This document shows, in pieces, positions 17,389 through 26,542 of a stretch of DNA of 64,000 nt. The notes beneath the pieces are model-generated. The model saw nothing but the letters and a program-made list of their open reading frames with translations, made no database searches and had not been told where the DNA came from. A program made the translations under genes and the position numbers. The stretch covers positions 131,007-195,006 of the forward strand of contig NZ_JACHVU010000010.1 of assembly GCF_014190915.1 (NCBI RefSeq), given 5' to 3'. Origin of the DNA: Mycolicibacterium iranicum (GTDB taxonomy: Bacteria; Actinomycetota; Actinomycetes; Mycobacteriales; Mycobacteriaceae). How positions within the stretch are numbered: the stretch's first letter is position 1; each line of letters begins with the position of its first letter.

Positions 17389-18260
17389 GCGAGCCCACCG
17401 AGGATCCGCCGCAGGAGCCGGCCGAGTCGGAGCCGGCCGAGGATATCGAGGGCCCCCGGCGGCGGGCCCGCCGGGAACGCGAGGAGCGGCGGGCCGCCCA
17501 GGCCAGGGCCACCGCGATCGAGGAAGCCCGCCGCGAGGCCAAACGCAAGGTGCTCGGTGCGCCGCAACCGCAGCCCAAGACCCTGGGGCGGGGCACGGTC
17601 CGCGGTCTGAAGATCCTGATGTGGACGGCGGTGCTGGCCGTCGTCGTGGTCGGCCTGGGCCTGCTGCTGTACTTTACGCCGATCATGTCGGCGCGCAGCA
17701 TCGTCGTCACCGGGGTGGGGGCGGTGCCCCAGGAGGAGATCGTCGCGGCCGCCGCGATCGCGCCCGGAACGCCGCTGCTGCAGGTGAACACCGACGCGGT
17801 CGCCGAACGGGTGGCCGGAATCCGGCGGATCGCGTCGGCCCGTGTGCAGCGCCAGTACCCGTCGACGCTGCGGATCACGATCGTCGAACGCGTGCCGGTG
17901 GTCGTCCGGGACTACCCGGACGGGGTGCACCTGTTCGACAAGGACGGGGTCGACTTCGCCACCGGCCCACCGCCGCCGGGAATCCCGTACCTCGACACCG
18001 AGAACCCGGGGCCCAACGACCCGGCGACCGAGGCGGCGCTTCAGGTGATGACCTCCCTGCGGCCCGACGTCGCCAGCCAGGTCGGCCGGGTGTCGGCCCC
18101 CTCGACGGCCGCGATCACGCTGACCCTGATCGACGGCCGCACGGTCGTGTGGGGGACCACCGACCGCACCGAGGAGAAAGCCCTCAAACTCGCCGCGCTG
18201 CTGACCCAGCCCGGCCGCGTCTACGACGTGTCCAGCCCGGACCTGCCGACCGTCAAATAG
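17385..18260 (+). CDS. ftsQ: Cell division protein FtsQ
   Basis: FtsQ is a bitopic divisome scaffold of 291 residues. A charged, acidic-then-basic cytoplasmic N-terminus (residues 1-70) precedes one transmembrane helix (about 76-97, ILMWTAVLAVVVVGLGLLLYF). An extracytoplasmic POTRA domain starts at MSARSIVVTGVGAVPQEEI, and a beta domain contains VQRQYPSTLRITIVERVPVV. The start ATG lies inside the murC stop codon. It is the last gene of the tightly overlapping run; a 201-nt leader separates it from ftsZ. Confidence 0.95.
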   Translation: MSEPTEDPPQEPAESEPAEDIEGPRRRARREREERRAAQARATAIEEARREAKRKVLGAPQPQPKTLGRGTVRGLKILMWTAVLAVVVVGLGLLLYFTPIMSARSIVVTGVGAVPQEEIVAAAAIAPGTPLLQVNTDAVAERVAGIRRIASARVQRQYPSTLRITIVERVPVVVRDYPDGVHLFDKDGVDFATGPPPPGIPYLDTENPGPNDPATEAALQVMTSLRPDVASQVGRVSAPSTAAITLTLIDGRTVVWGTTDRTEEKALKLAALLTQPGRVYDVSSPDLPTVK

Positions 18261-18461
18261 CCGCGCGCTCGACCGCACGAAGGACTCACAAGAATTTGTC
18301 GTGTCGTTTCGGCGCGCCTGCCCGGCATGCATGGCGCCCGGCCCTACCGTTCTGTTTGCGCGGAACAACTTGACATAACTCTAAGCCTCTTGTTGAGGTT
18401 GAGGGTTTGCTCCAGCGGTTATCCGTTACCAGACAGGCAATCCAGGCAGGAAGGGCTTTCC
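18261..18461 (+). promoter_or_regulatory. ftsZ leader/promoter region
   Basis: This 201-nt gap is the first real non-coding stretch since rsmH. It contains a perfect -35-like TTGACA at 18370-18375 and a short direct repeat TTGAGGTTGAGGG at about 18391-18404. No convincing -10 hexamer sits at standard 17-nt spacing from the TTGACA. M. tuberculosis ftsZ is known to have several promoters in the equivalent region. The ribosome site GCAGGAAGGG lies about 9 nt before the ftsZ ATG. Confidence 0.45.
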
Positions 18462-19640
<1,179 letters not shown>

Positions 19641-19656
19641 TCCGCAGGGTCGCGCT

Positions 19657-20400
19657 GTGACCGATGGTGCGCCCTCGGGCCGCACGACGAGGTTCCGTGT
19701 CAGGCGTGTGACCACCACTCGAGCCGGTGGGGTGTCCAAACCACCGTTCGCGACGTTCAACCTCGGCGATCACGTCGGCGACGACCCCGTTGCGGTCGCG
19801 GCGAACCGCCGACGGCTGGCCGACGCGATCGGGCTGGGGGAGGGCGGTGTCGCGTGGATGAACCAGGTCCACAGTTCCACTGTCGCCGTCGTCGATCACG
19901 GCGGCGGGAGCGTCGACGACACCGACGGGCTGGTGACGACGCGGCCGCGGCTGGCGCTGGCCGTGGTCACCGCGGACTGTGTGCCGGTGCTGATGGCCGA
20001 CGCGCGGGCCGGGGTCGTCGCCGCGGTCCATGCAGGCCGGGTGGGCGCCGCGGGCGGGATCGTGGCCAGGGCGCTGGAGACGATGACCGATCACGGGGCC
20101 GACGTCGCGGACGTGTCGGTGCTGCTCGGCCCGGCGGTCAGCGGCGCCAACTACGAGGTGCCCGAGGCGATGGCCGCGGAGGTGGAGCAGGCGCTGCCGG
20201 GGAGTCGGACCCGGACGGGCCGGGGCACCCCGGGCTTGGACCTGCGCGCAGGGATCGCTGCGCAGTTGCGCTCGTTGGGCGTCCGGTCGATCGACGTCGA
20301 CCCGCGGTGCACCGTGGCCGACCGCAACCTCTTCAGCCATCGTCGCGACAACCCGACCGGGCGACTGGCGTCGCTGATCTGGCTGGAACCGGCGTCATGA
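19657..20400 (+). CDS. pgeF: Peptidoglycan editing factor PgeF (YfiH family)
   Basis: This 247-residue protein belongs to the multicopper-oxidase-like YfiH/DUF152 family. Members include PgeF, which removes misincorporated L-Ser from peptidoglycan precursors, and some act on purine nucleosides. The zinc-binding/catalytic residues are visible as NQVHSSTV (His), TADCVPVLM (Cys) and AVHAGRVGAAGGI (His). The N-terminal motif TTTRAGGVSKPPFATFNL is typical. The GTG at 19657 lies 16 nt after ftsZ and keeps the family length; the open frame extends into ftsZ but is shadow. It overlaps the next gene by ATGA. Confidence 0.88.
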   Translation: MTDGAPSGRTTRFRVRRVTTTRAGGVSKPPFATFNLGDHVGDDPVAVAANRRRLADAIGLGEGGVAWMNQVHSSTVAVVDHGGGSVDDTDGLVTTRPRLALAVVTADCVPVLMADARAGVVAAVHAGRVGAAGGIVARALETMTDHGADVADVSVLLGPAVSGANYEVPEAMAAEVEQALPGSRTRTGRGTPGLDLRAGIAAQLRSLGVRSIDVDPRCTVADRNLFSHRRDNPTGRLASLIWLEPAS

Positions 20401-21194
20401 CCGATAGTCGGGATGCCGAGCTGGGCCACGCCCTCACGGCGCTGCGGGCGCGCCTGGAACGGGCCGCCGCGGCGGCCGGGCGCGATGTCGCCGGCATCGA
20501 GCTGCTGCCGGTCACGAAATTCTTTCCCGCATCCGATGTGGTGGCGTTGCACCGGCTGGGGTGTACGGCCTTCGCGGAGTCGCGCGATCAGGAGGCGTCG
20601 GCCAAGGTCGAGGAGGTCGGCCGCATCCTCGGGCCGGTGCCGATCCGTTGGCACATGGTCGGGCGCATCCAGCGCAACAAGGCGCGGTCCGTGGCGCGCT
20701 GGGCGTACGCCGCACATTCTGTCGACAGCGCCAAAGTCGTTGCGGCGCTGGACCGCTCTGCCTCCGAAGCGCTCGACGAGGGGCTGCGCCGGGAGCCCCT
20801 GCGGGTGTATCTGCAGGTCAGCCTCGACGGCGACGAGGCCCGCGGCGGCGTGGATGTGGACGCCGTGGACCGGATCGACGAACTGTGTGGCGCGATGGAC
20901 TCCGCGGCGGCGTTGACCTTTGTCGGCCTGATGGCCGTGCCACCGATCGGTGCCGATCCTGGCGAATCCTTCGCCCGGTTACAACGCGAGCGTGAGCGGG
21001 TACAGACCGCTTACCAGCAACGCATCGAGTTGTCCGCCGGCATGTCCGGTGACCTCGAAGCGGCGGTCCAACATGGATCGACGTGTGTGCGTGTCGGTAC
21101 CGCGCTATTGGGAGCGCGACCGCTAACGTCACCGGAAGTAGTCACACCAGTCACACCTTCATCACAGGCACCGCCAGAAGGGTCCTCACAATGA
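20397..21194 (+). CDS. YggS-family pyridoxal-phosphate homeostasis protein
   Basis: This is a single-domain alanine-racemase-fold PLP protein (YggS/PLPBP, Rv2148c type) that buffers pyridoxal phosphate. The PLP lysine lies in LLPVTKFFPASDV (about residue 42). Further conserved stretches are WHMVGRIQRNKAR, AHSVDS, FVGLMAVPP and the phosphate-binding region near the C-terminus (MSGDLEAAVQHGSTCVRVGT, written in family form as MSxDxxxAI..GxTxVRIGT). It has 265 residues. The last 22 or so (TSPEVVTPVTPSSQAPPEGS) form a low-complexity tail beyond the family fold. Both ends overlap neighbours by ATGA, linking vitamin B6 homeostasis to pgeF and sepF. Confidence 0.9.
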   Translation: MTDSRDAELGHALTALRARLERAAAAAGRDVAGIELLPVTKFFPASDVVALHRLGCTAFAESRDQEASAKVEEVGRILGPVPIRWHMVGRIQRNKARSVARWAYAAHSVDSAKVVAALDRSASEALDEGLRREPLRVYLQVSLDGDEARGGVDVDAVDRIDELCGAMDSAAALTFVGLMAVPPIGADPGESFARLQRERERVQTAYQQRIELSAGMSGDLEAAVQHGSTCVRVGTALLGARPLTSPEVVTPVTPSSQAPPEGSSQ

Positions 21195-21850
21195 GCACAC
21201 TGCACAAAGTCAAGGCCTACTTCGGTATGGCGCCGATGGACGACTACGAAGACGACTATTACGAGGACGACGACCGCGGTCCCGCGCGCAGCGGCTACCG
21301 TCGTCCCCGCGAAGATCGCTTCGAGGACGAGGGTTACACCCGCGGCTACGACAGCCATCCGGAAGACCGTCGCCGTGAATACGACGAGCCGCCCGCCTAC
21401 CGAGGTGGCATGGCCGGCGGTTTCGACGACGCCCGCTTCGAGGCCCGGATGCGTACCCCCCGCGAATTCGACCGCACCCCACCGCGTTTCGGCGCCATGC
21501 GCGGATCGACCCGCGGCGCACTCGCGATGGACCCACGCGGCATGGCCGAGCTGTTCGAGGCGGGGAGCCCACTCGCCAAGATCACGACCCTGCGCCCGAA
21601 GGACTACAGCGAGGCCCGCACCATCGGCGAGCGCTTCCGTGACGGCACCCCGGTGATCATGGACCTCGTCTCGATGGACAACGCCGACGCCAAGCGGCTG
21701 GTGGATTTCGCGGCCGGGCTGGCCTTCGCGCTGCGGGGCTCGTTCGACAAGGTGGCGACCAAGGTCTTCCTGCTCTCGCCGGCCGATGTGGACGTCACCG
21801 CCGAGCAGCGGCGCCGCATCGCCGAAGCGGGCTTCTACGCCTACCAGTAG
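21191..21850 (+). CDS. sepF: Cell division protein SepF
   Basis: SepF is the FtsZ membrane anchor and positive division regulator. The 219-residue protein starts with MSTLHKVKAYFGMAPMDDYE, where the N-terminal amphipathic helix inserts into membrane. A long acidic/arginine-rich disordered linker follows (residues 17-125, rich in Y, D, E and R). The compact C-terminal SepF fold runs from about residue 130 (ITTLRPKDYSEARTIGERF) to SPADVDVTAEQ. The ATG overlaps the YggS-family stop. In actinobacteria, which lack FtsA and ZipA, SepF takes over tethering the Z-ring. Confidence 0.95.
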   Translation: MSTLHKVKAYFGMAPMDDYEDDYYEDDDRGPARSGYRRPREDRFEDEGYTRGYDSHPEDRRREYDEPPAYRGGMAGGFDDARFEARMRTPREFDRTPPRFGAMRGSTRGALAMDPRGMAELFEAGSPLAKITTLRPKDYSEARTIGERFRDGTPVIMDLVSMDNADAKRLVDFAAGLAFALRGSFDKVATKVFLLSPADVDVTAEQRRRIAEAGFYAYQ

Positions 21851-21941
21851 GCAGGTCCGTCAACCCGGGTAGGCTGACGAGGTCGCAGTCTCCGCGGCCT
21901 GTTGTCAAAGTCACACTTCTGCCTGAGTGAGGTCGGCTCCG

Positions 21942-22232
21942 TTGGCGCTCTTCTTCGAAATCCTGGGTTTCGCGCTGTTCGTTTTCTGGTTACTGCTCAT
22001 TGCCCGGGTCGTCGTCGAGTTCATCCGGTCATTCAGCCGGGACTGGCACCCGCGTGGCGCGACGGTCGTCGTCCTCGAGGTGATCATGACGCTGACCGAT
22101 CCGCCCGTGAAATTGCTGCGTCGGATAATTCCGCAGCTCACGATAGGTGCCGTGCGGTTCGATCTGTCGATCATGGTGCTGCTGCTCGTCGCGTTCATCG
22201 GCATGCAGCTGGCGTTCGGCGCCACTGCCTGA
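21942..22232 (+). CDS. YggT-family membrane protein
   Basis: This is a 96-residue YggT (PF02325) membrane protein. It has two hydrophobic segments: residues 1-25 (FFEILGFALFVFWLLLIAR) and about 70-93 (FDLSIMVLLLVAFIGMQLAF). Between them is the family loop with MTLTDPPVKLLRRIIP. I chose TTG 21942 because GTGAGG lies about 8 nt upstream and the length then matches my recollection of Rv2146c; GTG 21927 would add five residues. YggT proteins are proposed to act in envelope or osmotic homeostasis and sit between sepF and wag31 in many Gram-positives. The exact role is unknown. Confidence 0.85.
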   Translation: MALFFEILGFALFVFWLLLIARVVVEFIRSFSRDWHPRGATVVVLEVIMTLTDPPVKLLRRIIPQLTIGAVRFDLSIMVLLLVAFIGMQLAFGATA

Positions 22233-22281
22233 CCGTTGTCCGGCCTGGGCGGTCGCGTCTCGGCGAGGCGCGGTACGGGGA

Positions 22282-22311
22282 ATTCCGCATTTCCTGCCCG
22301 CCTGGCGGAAT
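22282..22311 (+). terminator. Possible weak hairpin between yggT and wag31
   Basis: ATTCCGC (22282-22288) pairs with GCGGAAT (22305-22311) across a 16-nt loop, 50 nt after the yggT-family stop and ahead of the wag31 leader. There is no clean U-tract, only TGTTGAGTTT. It could attenuate read-through so that wag31 relies on its own promoter in 22312-22445. Confidence 0.3.
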
Positions 22312-22445
22312 GTTGAGTTTCGGTATTAATTATCGGCCTCGCCTGCAACCGCCGGGTCACGTGTGACAGGATGGACGCCAGTTACGTTTCAGTAAGGCTT
22401 TACACTTCGTGATCAGTTGACGGTCCAGACTCAAGGGGGCAGACA

Positions 22446-23270
22446 ATGCCGCTCACTCCTGCCGACGTGCACAACGTGGCATTCAGCAAGCCACCCATTG
22501 GCAAGCGCGGCTACAACGAGGACGAGGTAGACGCCTTCCTCGATCTCGTCGAGAACGAGCTGTCCCGTCTCATCGAGGAGAACACCGACCTGCGCCAGCG
22601 GGTCGCCGAACTCGATCAGGAACTCTCGTCGGCCCGTGCCGGCGGGGCCGCGGCCCAGCCGACGCAGACCATCCCAGTCTACGAGCCGGAGCCCGAACCC
22701 GCACCGGCGCCGACCCCGGCACCGCAGCCCGTCTACGAGGCTCCGCCCGCCCAGCAGTCGGCCCCCGCGACCGAGGACCAGCACCTGCGCGCCGCGAAGG
22801 TGCTCAGCCTGGCCCAGGACACCGCGGATCGCCTGACGAGCAGCGCGAAGGCCGAGTCGGAGAAGATGCTCGCCGACGCCCGCGCTCAGGCCGATCAGCT
22901 GGTCACCGAGGCGCGGCAGACCGCCGAGACGACCGTCACCGAGGCCCGCCAGCGCGCCGACGCGATGCTCGCCGACGCGCAGAGCCGGTCCGAGACGCAG
23001 CTGCGTCAGGCACAGGAGAAGGCCGACGCCCTGCAGGCCGACGCCGAGCGCAAGCACTCCGAGATCATGGGGACCATCAACCAGCAGCGCACGGTGCTGG
23101 AGGGTCGCCTCGAGCAGCTCCGCACCTTCGAGCGCGAGTACCGGACCCGGCTCAAGACCTACCTGGAGTCCCAGCTCGAAGAGCTCGGCACGCGCGGATC
23201 TGCGGCGCCGGTGGACAACGGCGTCAGCAACGACGGCGGCGTCAACCAGTTCAACCGGGGCAACAACTAG
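22446..23270 (+). CDS. wag31: Polar growth protein Wag31 (DivIVA)
   Basis: Wag31 is the coiled-coil DivIVA homologue that marks the poles and organises apical growth in mycobacteria. The 274-residue protein has the N-terminal membrane-targeting domain (LTPADVHNVAFSKPPIGKRG, then YNEDEVDAFLDLVENEL) and a first coiled coil to about residue 60. A Pro/Ala/Gln linker (about 65-110) contains several Thr residues in the region phosphorylated in other mycobacteria. A long C-terminal coiled coil runs from about 115 to 250, with repeated Ala-Asp-Ala-Gln heptads. The start ATG has a GGGGGCAG ribosome site. A 213-nt gap upstream suggests its own promoter. Confidence 0.97.
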   Translation: MPLTPADVHNVAFSKPPIGKRGYNEDEVDAFLDLVENELSRLIEENTDLRQRVAELDQELSSARAGGAAAQPTQTIPVYEPEPEPAPAPTPAPQPVYEAPPAQQSAPATEDQHLRAAKVLSLAQDTADRLTSSAKAESEKMLADARAQADQLVTEARQTAETTVTEARQRADAMLADAQSRSETQLRQAQEKADALQADAERKHSEIMGTINQQRTVLEGRLEQLRTFEREYRTRLKTYLESQLEELGTRGSAAPVDNGVSNDGGVNQFNRGNN

Positions 23271-23278
23271 TCGCGTGC

Positions 23279-23293
23279 CCCTAGCGCCTAGGG
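23279..23293 (+). promoter_or_regulatory. Small hairpin after wag31 overlapping the next ribosome site
   Basis: CCCTAG-CGC-CTAGGG is a perfect 6-bp inverted repeat starting 9 nt after the wag31 stop. Its right arm runs into the purine-rich GGGTGGG just before the ATG at 23301. It could lower translation or transcription of the small membrane protein relative to wag31. Its use is inference. Confidence 0.35.
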
Positions 23294-23300
23294 TGGGCCC

Positions 23301-23648
23301 ATGCTGATCGTCGCGCTCGTGCTCGCCATCATCGGTCTCGCTGCCCTGGTGACGGCTGTCGTCACCAGCAACGCCTTGATCGCCTGGGTGTGTATCGCGG
23401 CCAGCGTCATCGGCGTGGTGCTCCTCATCGTCGACGCGATCCGCGACCGCTCCGAGGGCGACAGCGATGAATCTGCCGCTGCGGCAGACGATCTCGACAA
23501 CACGGAGTCCGACTACGAGGACTATCCGGACGAAGCCCCGATCGCCGAGGACTACGACGAGACGACCACCGACGACACGGTCGCCGTCGATACCGAGGCC
23601 CGCGCGACCGAGTCAGACCGGGTCGACGGGGAGACCCCGAAGAACTGA
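23301..23648 (+). CDS. Small membrane protein downstream of wag31 (Rv2144c type)
   Basis: This 115-residue protein has two adjacent transmembrane helices (about residues 2-22 and 26-46; MLIVALVLAIIGLAALVTAV then IAWVCIAASVIGVVLLIVDA) forming a hairpin. A strongly acidic cytoplasmic tail follows (residues 50-115, rich in D, E and T, such as DYEDYPDEAP). The position directly after wag31 matches Rv2144c of M. tuberculosis. No enzymatic motif is seen. It is the last gene of the conserved left block; the next gene is convergent. Confidence 0.8.
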   Translation: MLIVALVLAIIGLAALVTAVVTSNALIAWVCIAASVIGVVLLIVDAIRDRSEGDSDESAAAADDLDNTESDYEDYPDEAPIAEDYDETTTDDTVAVDTEARATESDRVDGETPKN

Positions 23649-23673
23649 TCCACACCGCACGAGCCGCACCGCG

Positions 23674-24324
23674 TCAGCCCGGCGCGCGCAGCAGTTCGCG
23701 CACCTCGTCGTCGCTGACCTGATGGAAATCGGCGAACACCTGGCCTACCGCCTGGAAGTTCGACGGTGTGGTGGAACAGACGACCTCGTCGGCCTCCTCG
23801 CGCAGTGACCGGCAGACCGACGCGGGACCGACCGGCGCGCCGACGATCACGCGGGCGGCACCCGCCTCCCGGACCGAACGCACCGCAGCGATCATGCTCG
23901 CTCCGGTGGCGATGCCGTCGTCGACGAGGATGACGGTCCGTCCGGAGACATCGAGCGGCCCTCGTCCGGCGCGGTAGGCCGCTTCCCGGCGACGGAGTTC
24001 GGCGGTCTCGCGGGTGACGGCGTCACGGATCGCGCCATCCCCGATATCCAGGCTGCGCAGCAGATCGGTGTTCAGCACGACACCCCCGCCGGTCGCCACC
24101 GCACCCATGGCGAGTTCGGGCCACTGCGGCACGCCGAGCTTGCGGACAATGCAGACGTCCAGGGGTGCGCCGAGCGCGCGGGCGACCTCCCGCCCGATGG
24201 GCACACCGCCGCGGGCGAGCCCGAGAATCTGCAGCTGGCCGCGGCCCAGGTAGGCGGCCAGATCCCGCGCGAGCACCTGACCGGCCTCGCGGCGGTCCCG
24301 GTAGGTGCGCGTGATGTCGTTCAT
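23674..24324 (-). CDS. Phosphoribosyltransferase-domain protein
   Basis: This is a 216-residue type I phosphoribosyltransferase-fold protein (Rv2143 type). The PRPP-binding signature is VILVDDGIATGASMIAA at about residue 130, and the early glycine/arginine loop ILGLARGGVPIGREVA is at about residue 33. An embedded helical hood (TRETAELRRREAAYRAGRGP) is typical of this stand-alone family. Its substrate is not known, and several relatives are fused to hydrolase domains. The ATG at 24324 gives MNDITRTYRDR; no N-terminal signal is present. It is convergent with the wag31 operon and divergent from the SRPBCC-epimerase gene. Confidence 0.85.
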   Translation of the reverse strand: MNDITRTYRDRREAGQVLARDLAAYLGRGQLQILGLARGGVPIGREVARALGAPLDVCIVRKLGVPQWPELAMGAVATGGGVVLNTDLLRSLDIGDGAIRDAVTRETAELRRREAAYRAGRGPLDVSGRTVILVDDGIATGASMIAAVRSVREAGAARVIVGAPVGPASVCRSLREEADEVVCSTTPSNFQAVGQVFADFHQVSDDEVRELLRAPG

Positions 24325-24390
24325 GGGACGGTCAATCGGGAGTACCCGAGACGATAAATGGGCAATCCACTTCGCGAAACGAGGAGGGCC

Positions 24391-25740
24391 ATGGGCATCG
24401 AGTACGAAAGCGTCGTCGACCATCCGCGCGAGGAGGTGTGGGACTGGTTCGGCCGGCCCGGCGCCATGCCGCGACTGGTACCGCCCTGGCAGCCGATGAC
24501 CGTGGTGTCCGAGGCGCAATCGCTGGCCGACGGTGTCGCGGTCCTCGGACTCCCCGGCGGGCTGCGCTGGGTGGCGCGTCACGACCCGTCGGCGTACGTG
24601 CCCGGCAGCCGGTTCGTCGACGAGCTGTCCTCCGACGGCCTGACCTCGTATCCGCCCCGGGTCATCGGTGGCTGGCGGCACACCCACACGTTCGCCGATG
24701 CCGGCGGGCGCACCCGGGTCCACGACCGGGTGGACACTGTGGTGCCCGCGGCGGGTCTGCGCGCGACCTTCGTCTACCGGCACCGGCAGATCGCAGACGA
24801 CCTCGCCGCGCACCGTCGCGCCGCCATCGCCGGGATGAAGCCCATGGTCATCGCTGTCACCGGCGCGTCCGGTCTGGTCGGTTCGGCGCTGTGTGCGTTC
24901 CTGACCACCGGCGGACACCGCGTGATCAGGCTGGTGCGCGGTACGGCACAGGGTGATGACGAGCGGTGGTGGGATCCCCAGGCGCCGACTCCGGACCTGC
25001 TGTCCGGGGTCGATGCGGTCGTGCACCTCGCAGGCGCGTCCATCGCCGGGCGCTTCACCGACGCGCACCGAAAGGCGATCCGCGACAGCCGCATCGAGCC
25101 CACCCGGCTGCTGGCCGAGGCGGCCGCATCGGCGCAGGACGGGCCCCGCGTGTTCGTGAGCGCATCGGCGATCGGCTACTACGGGTTCGATCGTGGCGAC
25201 ACCCAGCTCACCGAGGACGGCAGCCGCGGAGACGGTTTCCTGGCCGACGTCGTGACCGACTGGGAGGCTGCGACGGTGCCCGCGTCCGACGCCGGGCTGC
25301 GGGTGGTGAAGGTGCGCACCGGGATCGTGCAGGCGGCCGCCGGTGGCACGTTGCGTCTGCTACGTCCGCTCTTCGCCGCAGGTCTGGGCGGACGTCTCGG
25401 CAGCGGCAAGCAGTGGTTGTCGTGGATCGGACTCGACGATCTGATCGACATCTACCATCGCGCGCTGTACGACGAGCAGCTCAGCGGACCCGTGAACGCC
25501 GTTGGCCCGGAACCTGTTCGCAACACCGAGTACACCGAGGAGCTGGCCCGCGTGTTGCACCGCCCGGCCATGCTTCCGGTGCCGTCACTCGGGCCGCGGA
25601 TCCTGTTGGGACAGCAGGGGGCTCGTGAACTCGCCGAGGCCAGCCAGCGCGTGGTGCCGTCGAAGTTGTTGAGCGTGGGCCACACATTCCGGCATGCCGA
25701 CGTGGCGGACGCGCTCGCCCATCAACTCGGGCGGGAGTGA
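24391..25740 (+). CDS. SRPBCC domain fused to TIGR01777 NAD-dependent epimerase
   Basis: This 449-residue two-domain protein has an N-terminal polyketide-cyclase/SRPBCC-like domain (about residues 1-148, starting IEYESVVDHPREEVWDWF). It would form a hydrophobic ligand cavity. Residues about 152-449 form an extended short-chain dehydrogenase/epimerase of the TIGR01777 (YfcH/SulA-like) group, with VTGASGLVGSALCAFL as the NAD(P) loop, HLAGASIAGRF, SASAIGYYG and a C-terminal DUF1731 region (LPVPSLGPRILLGQQGAREL). ATG 24391 has GAGGAGG just upstream; an ATG 33 nt earlier lacks one. Substrate unknown. The 3' end overlaps the convergent amidotransferase gene by 19 nt. Confidence 0.85.
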   Translation: MGIEYESVVDHPREEVWDWFGRPGAMPRLVPPWQPMTVVSEAQSLADGVAVLGLPGGLRWVARHDPSAYVPGSRFVDELSSDGLTSYPPRVIGGWRHTHTFADAGGRTRVHDRVDTVVPAAGLRATFVYRHRQIADDLAAHRRAAIAGMKPMVIAVTGASGLVGSALCAFLTTGGHRVIRLVRGTAQGDDERWWDPQAPTPDLLSGVDAVVHLAGASIAGRFTDAHRKAIRDSRIEPTRLLAEAAASAQDGPRVFVSASAIGYYGFDRGDTQLTEDGSRGDGFLADVVTDWEAATVPASDAGLRVVKVRTGIVQAAAGGTLRLLRPLFAAGLGGRLGSGKQWLSWIGLDDLIDIYHRALYDEQLSGPVNAVGPEPVRNTEYTEELARVLHRPAMLPVPSLGPRILLGQQGARELAEASQRVVPSKLLSVGHTFRHADVADALAHQLGRE

Positions 25741-26444
25741 CCGGCGACCCGGGTCAGGAATCCGTGCACGAGGCCCCGGATCCGGGTGGCGGCGTCGTCT
25801 GCGAGAGCCGTTGTGCGGGCGAGGATGTCCTCGTGTGTCAGCCCTACGCCGGCAACATCGCCGTGCTGGTCGGCTGCCAGCCAGATGTTGAGCAGGTCCG
25901 CGTTCACCTCCGGGTGGAACTGCAGGGCGAGCGCCCGGCCGAGCACGAAAGCCTGCGATGCGTGCGGGCTTCGTGCGATCTCGGTGGCACCGGGCGGCAG
26001 CGTCCAACGGTCGAAGTGCCACTGGAACCACGGGCCACCGGGCACGATGTCGGGACGGTCGGTGGCGACGTCGCACCAGCCGATCTCCGGGCGCGGTCCC
26101 CGCGCGACTGTTCCGCCGAACGCCTGCGCGAGCAGCTGGCCTCCGAAACACACTCCCAGAAGCGCGATTCCGGCGTCGGCGGCGTCGCGCATCATCTGCA
26201 TCTCGGTACCGACCCACGTGTCCCGCAGGGCTTGGTCGTACACCGGCCAGGTCGCCCCCAGGGGGACGATCACGTCGTAGCCGGCGGGGTCCGGGAAGTC
26301 CACCGGACCCGCGGGGTTGCCTGCTTTCGCCGCGGGCACCACCGCGAAGGTGTCGACGTCGAAACCCTGCTCGGCGAACGCGTCGCCGAGCAATGCCTGC
26401 GTCGCGATGTACTCGTTGAGGAGGAACAGAACCTTGCGTGCCAC
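25722..26444 (-). CDS. Class I glutamine amidotransferase-like protein
   Basis: This 240-residue stand-alone GATase1 domain should hydrolyse glutamine or a gamma-glutamyl bond. The catalytic triad is visible: the nucleophile Cys in LLGVCFGGQLLAQ (about residue 98), and His and Glu in LQFHPEVN (about residue 175). Stand-alone members include GMP-synthase-like proteins and gamma-glutamyl hydrolases; no partner synthetase gene is adjacent, so the acceptor is unknown. The ATG gives MARKVLFLLNEYIATQ. Confidence 0.85.
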   Translation of the reverse strand: MARKVLFLLNEYIATQALLGDAFAEQGFDVDTFAVVPAAKAGNPAGPVDFPDPAGYDVIVPLGATWPVYDQALRDTWVGTEMQMMRDAADAGIALLGVCFGGQLLAQAFGGTVARGPRPEIGWCDVATDRPDIVPGGPWFQWHFDRWTLPPGATEIARSPHASQAFVLGRALALQFHPEVNADLLNIWLAADQHGDVAGVGLTHEDILARTTALADDAATRIRGLVHGFLTRVAGHSRPS

Positions 26445-26480
26445 GTCGGCAATTATCAGTGCGTCCGCCGGCTGACATGC

Positions 26481-26512
26481 AACAGGGCCACCTCTGCAGA
26501 GGTGGCCCTGTT
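26481..26512 (-). terminator. Perfect 32-bp palindrome, probable U-less terminator
   Basis: AACAGGGCCACCTCT at 26481-26495 is followed by GC and then its exact complement to 26512, so all 32 bp are self-complementary. It lies between two genes on the reverse strand, 31 nt past the stop of the small secreted protein gene. Neither side has a U-tract, as is common for mycobacterial intrinsic terminators. A protein-binding site is the alternative. Confidence 0.6.
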
Positions 26513-26542
26513 GTTGAGGGAAGTTACTTCAGGTGGCGCCGC

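Noticed and set aside
18370..18404. Complete sigma-A-type promoter for ftsZ with TTGACA and a -10
   Set aside because: The -35-like hexamer is perfect, but no TANNNT sits at 16-19 nt spacing, so only a low-confidence leader region was annotated.
25722..25740. Overlap of the epimerase and amidotransferase genes as a possible frameshift or misassembly
   Set aside because: Both proteins keep normal C-termini; short convergent overlaps recur in this window (hydrolase/membrane protein, TetR/oxidoreductase, PEBP/pyrD).
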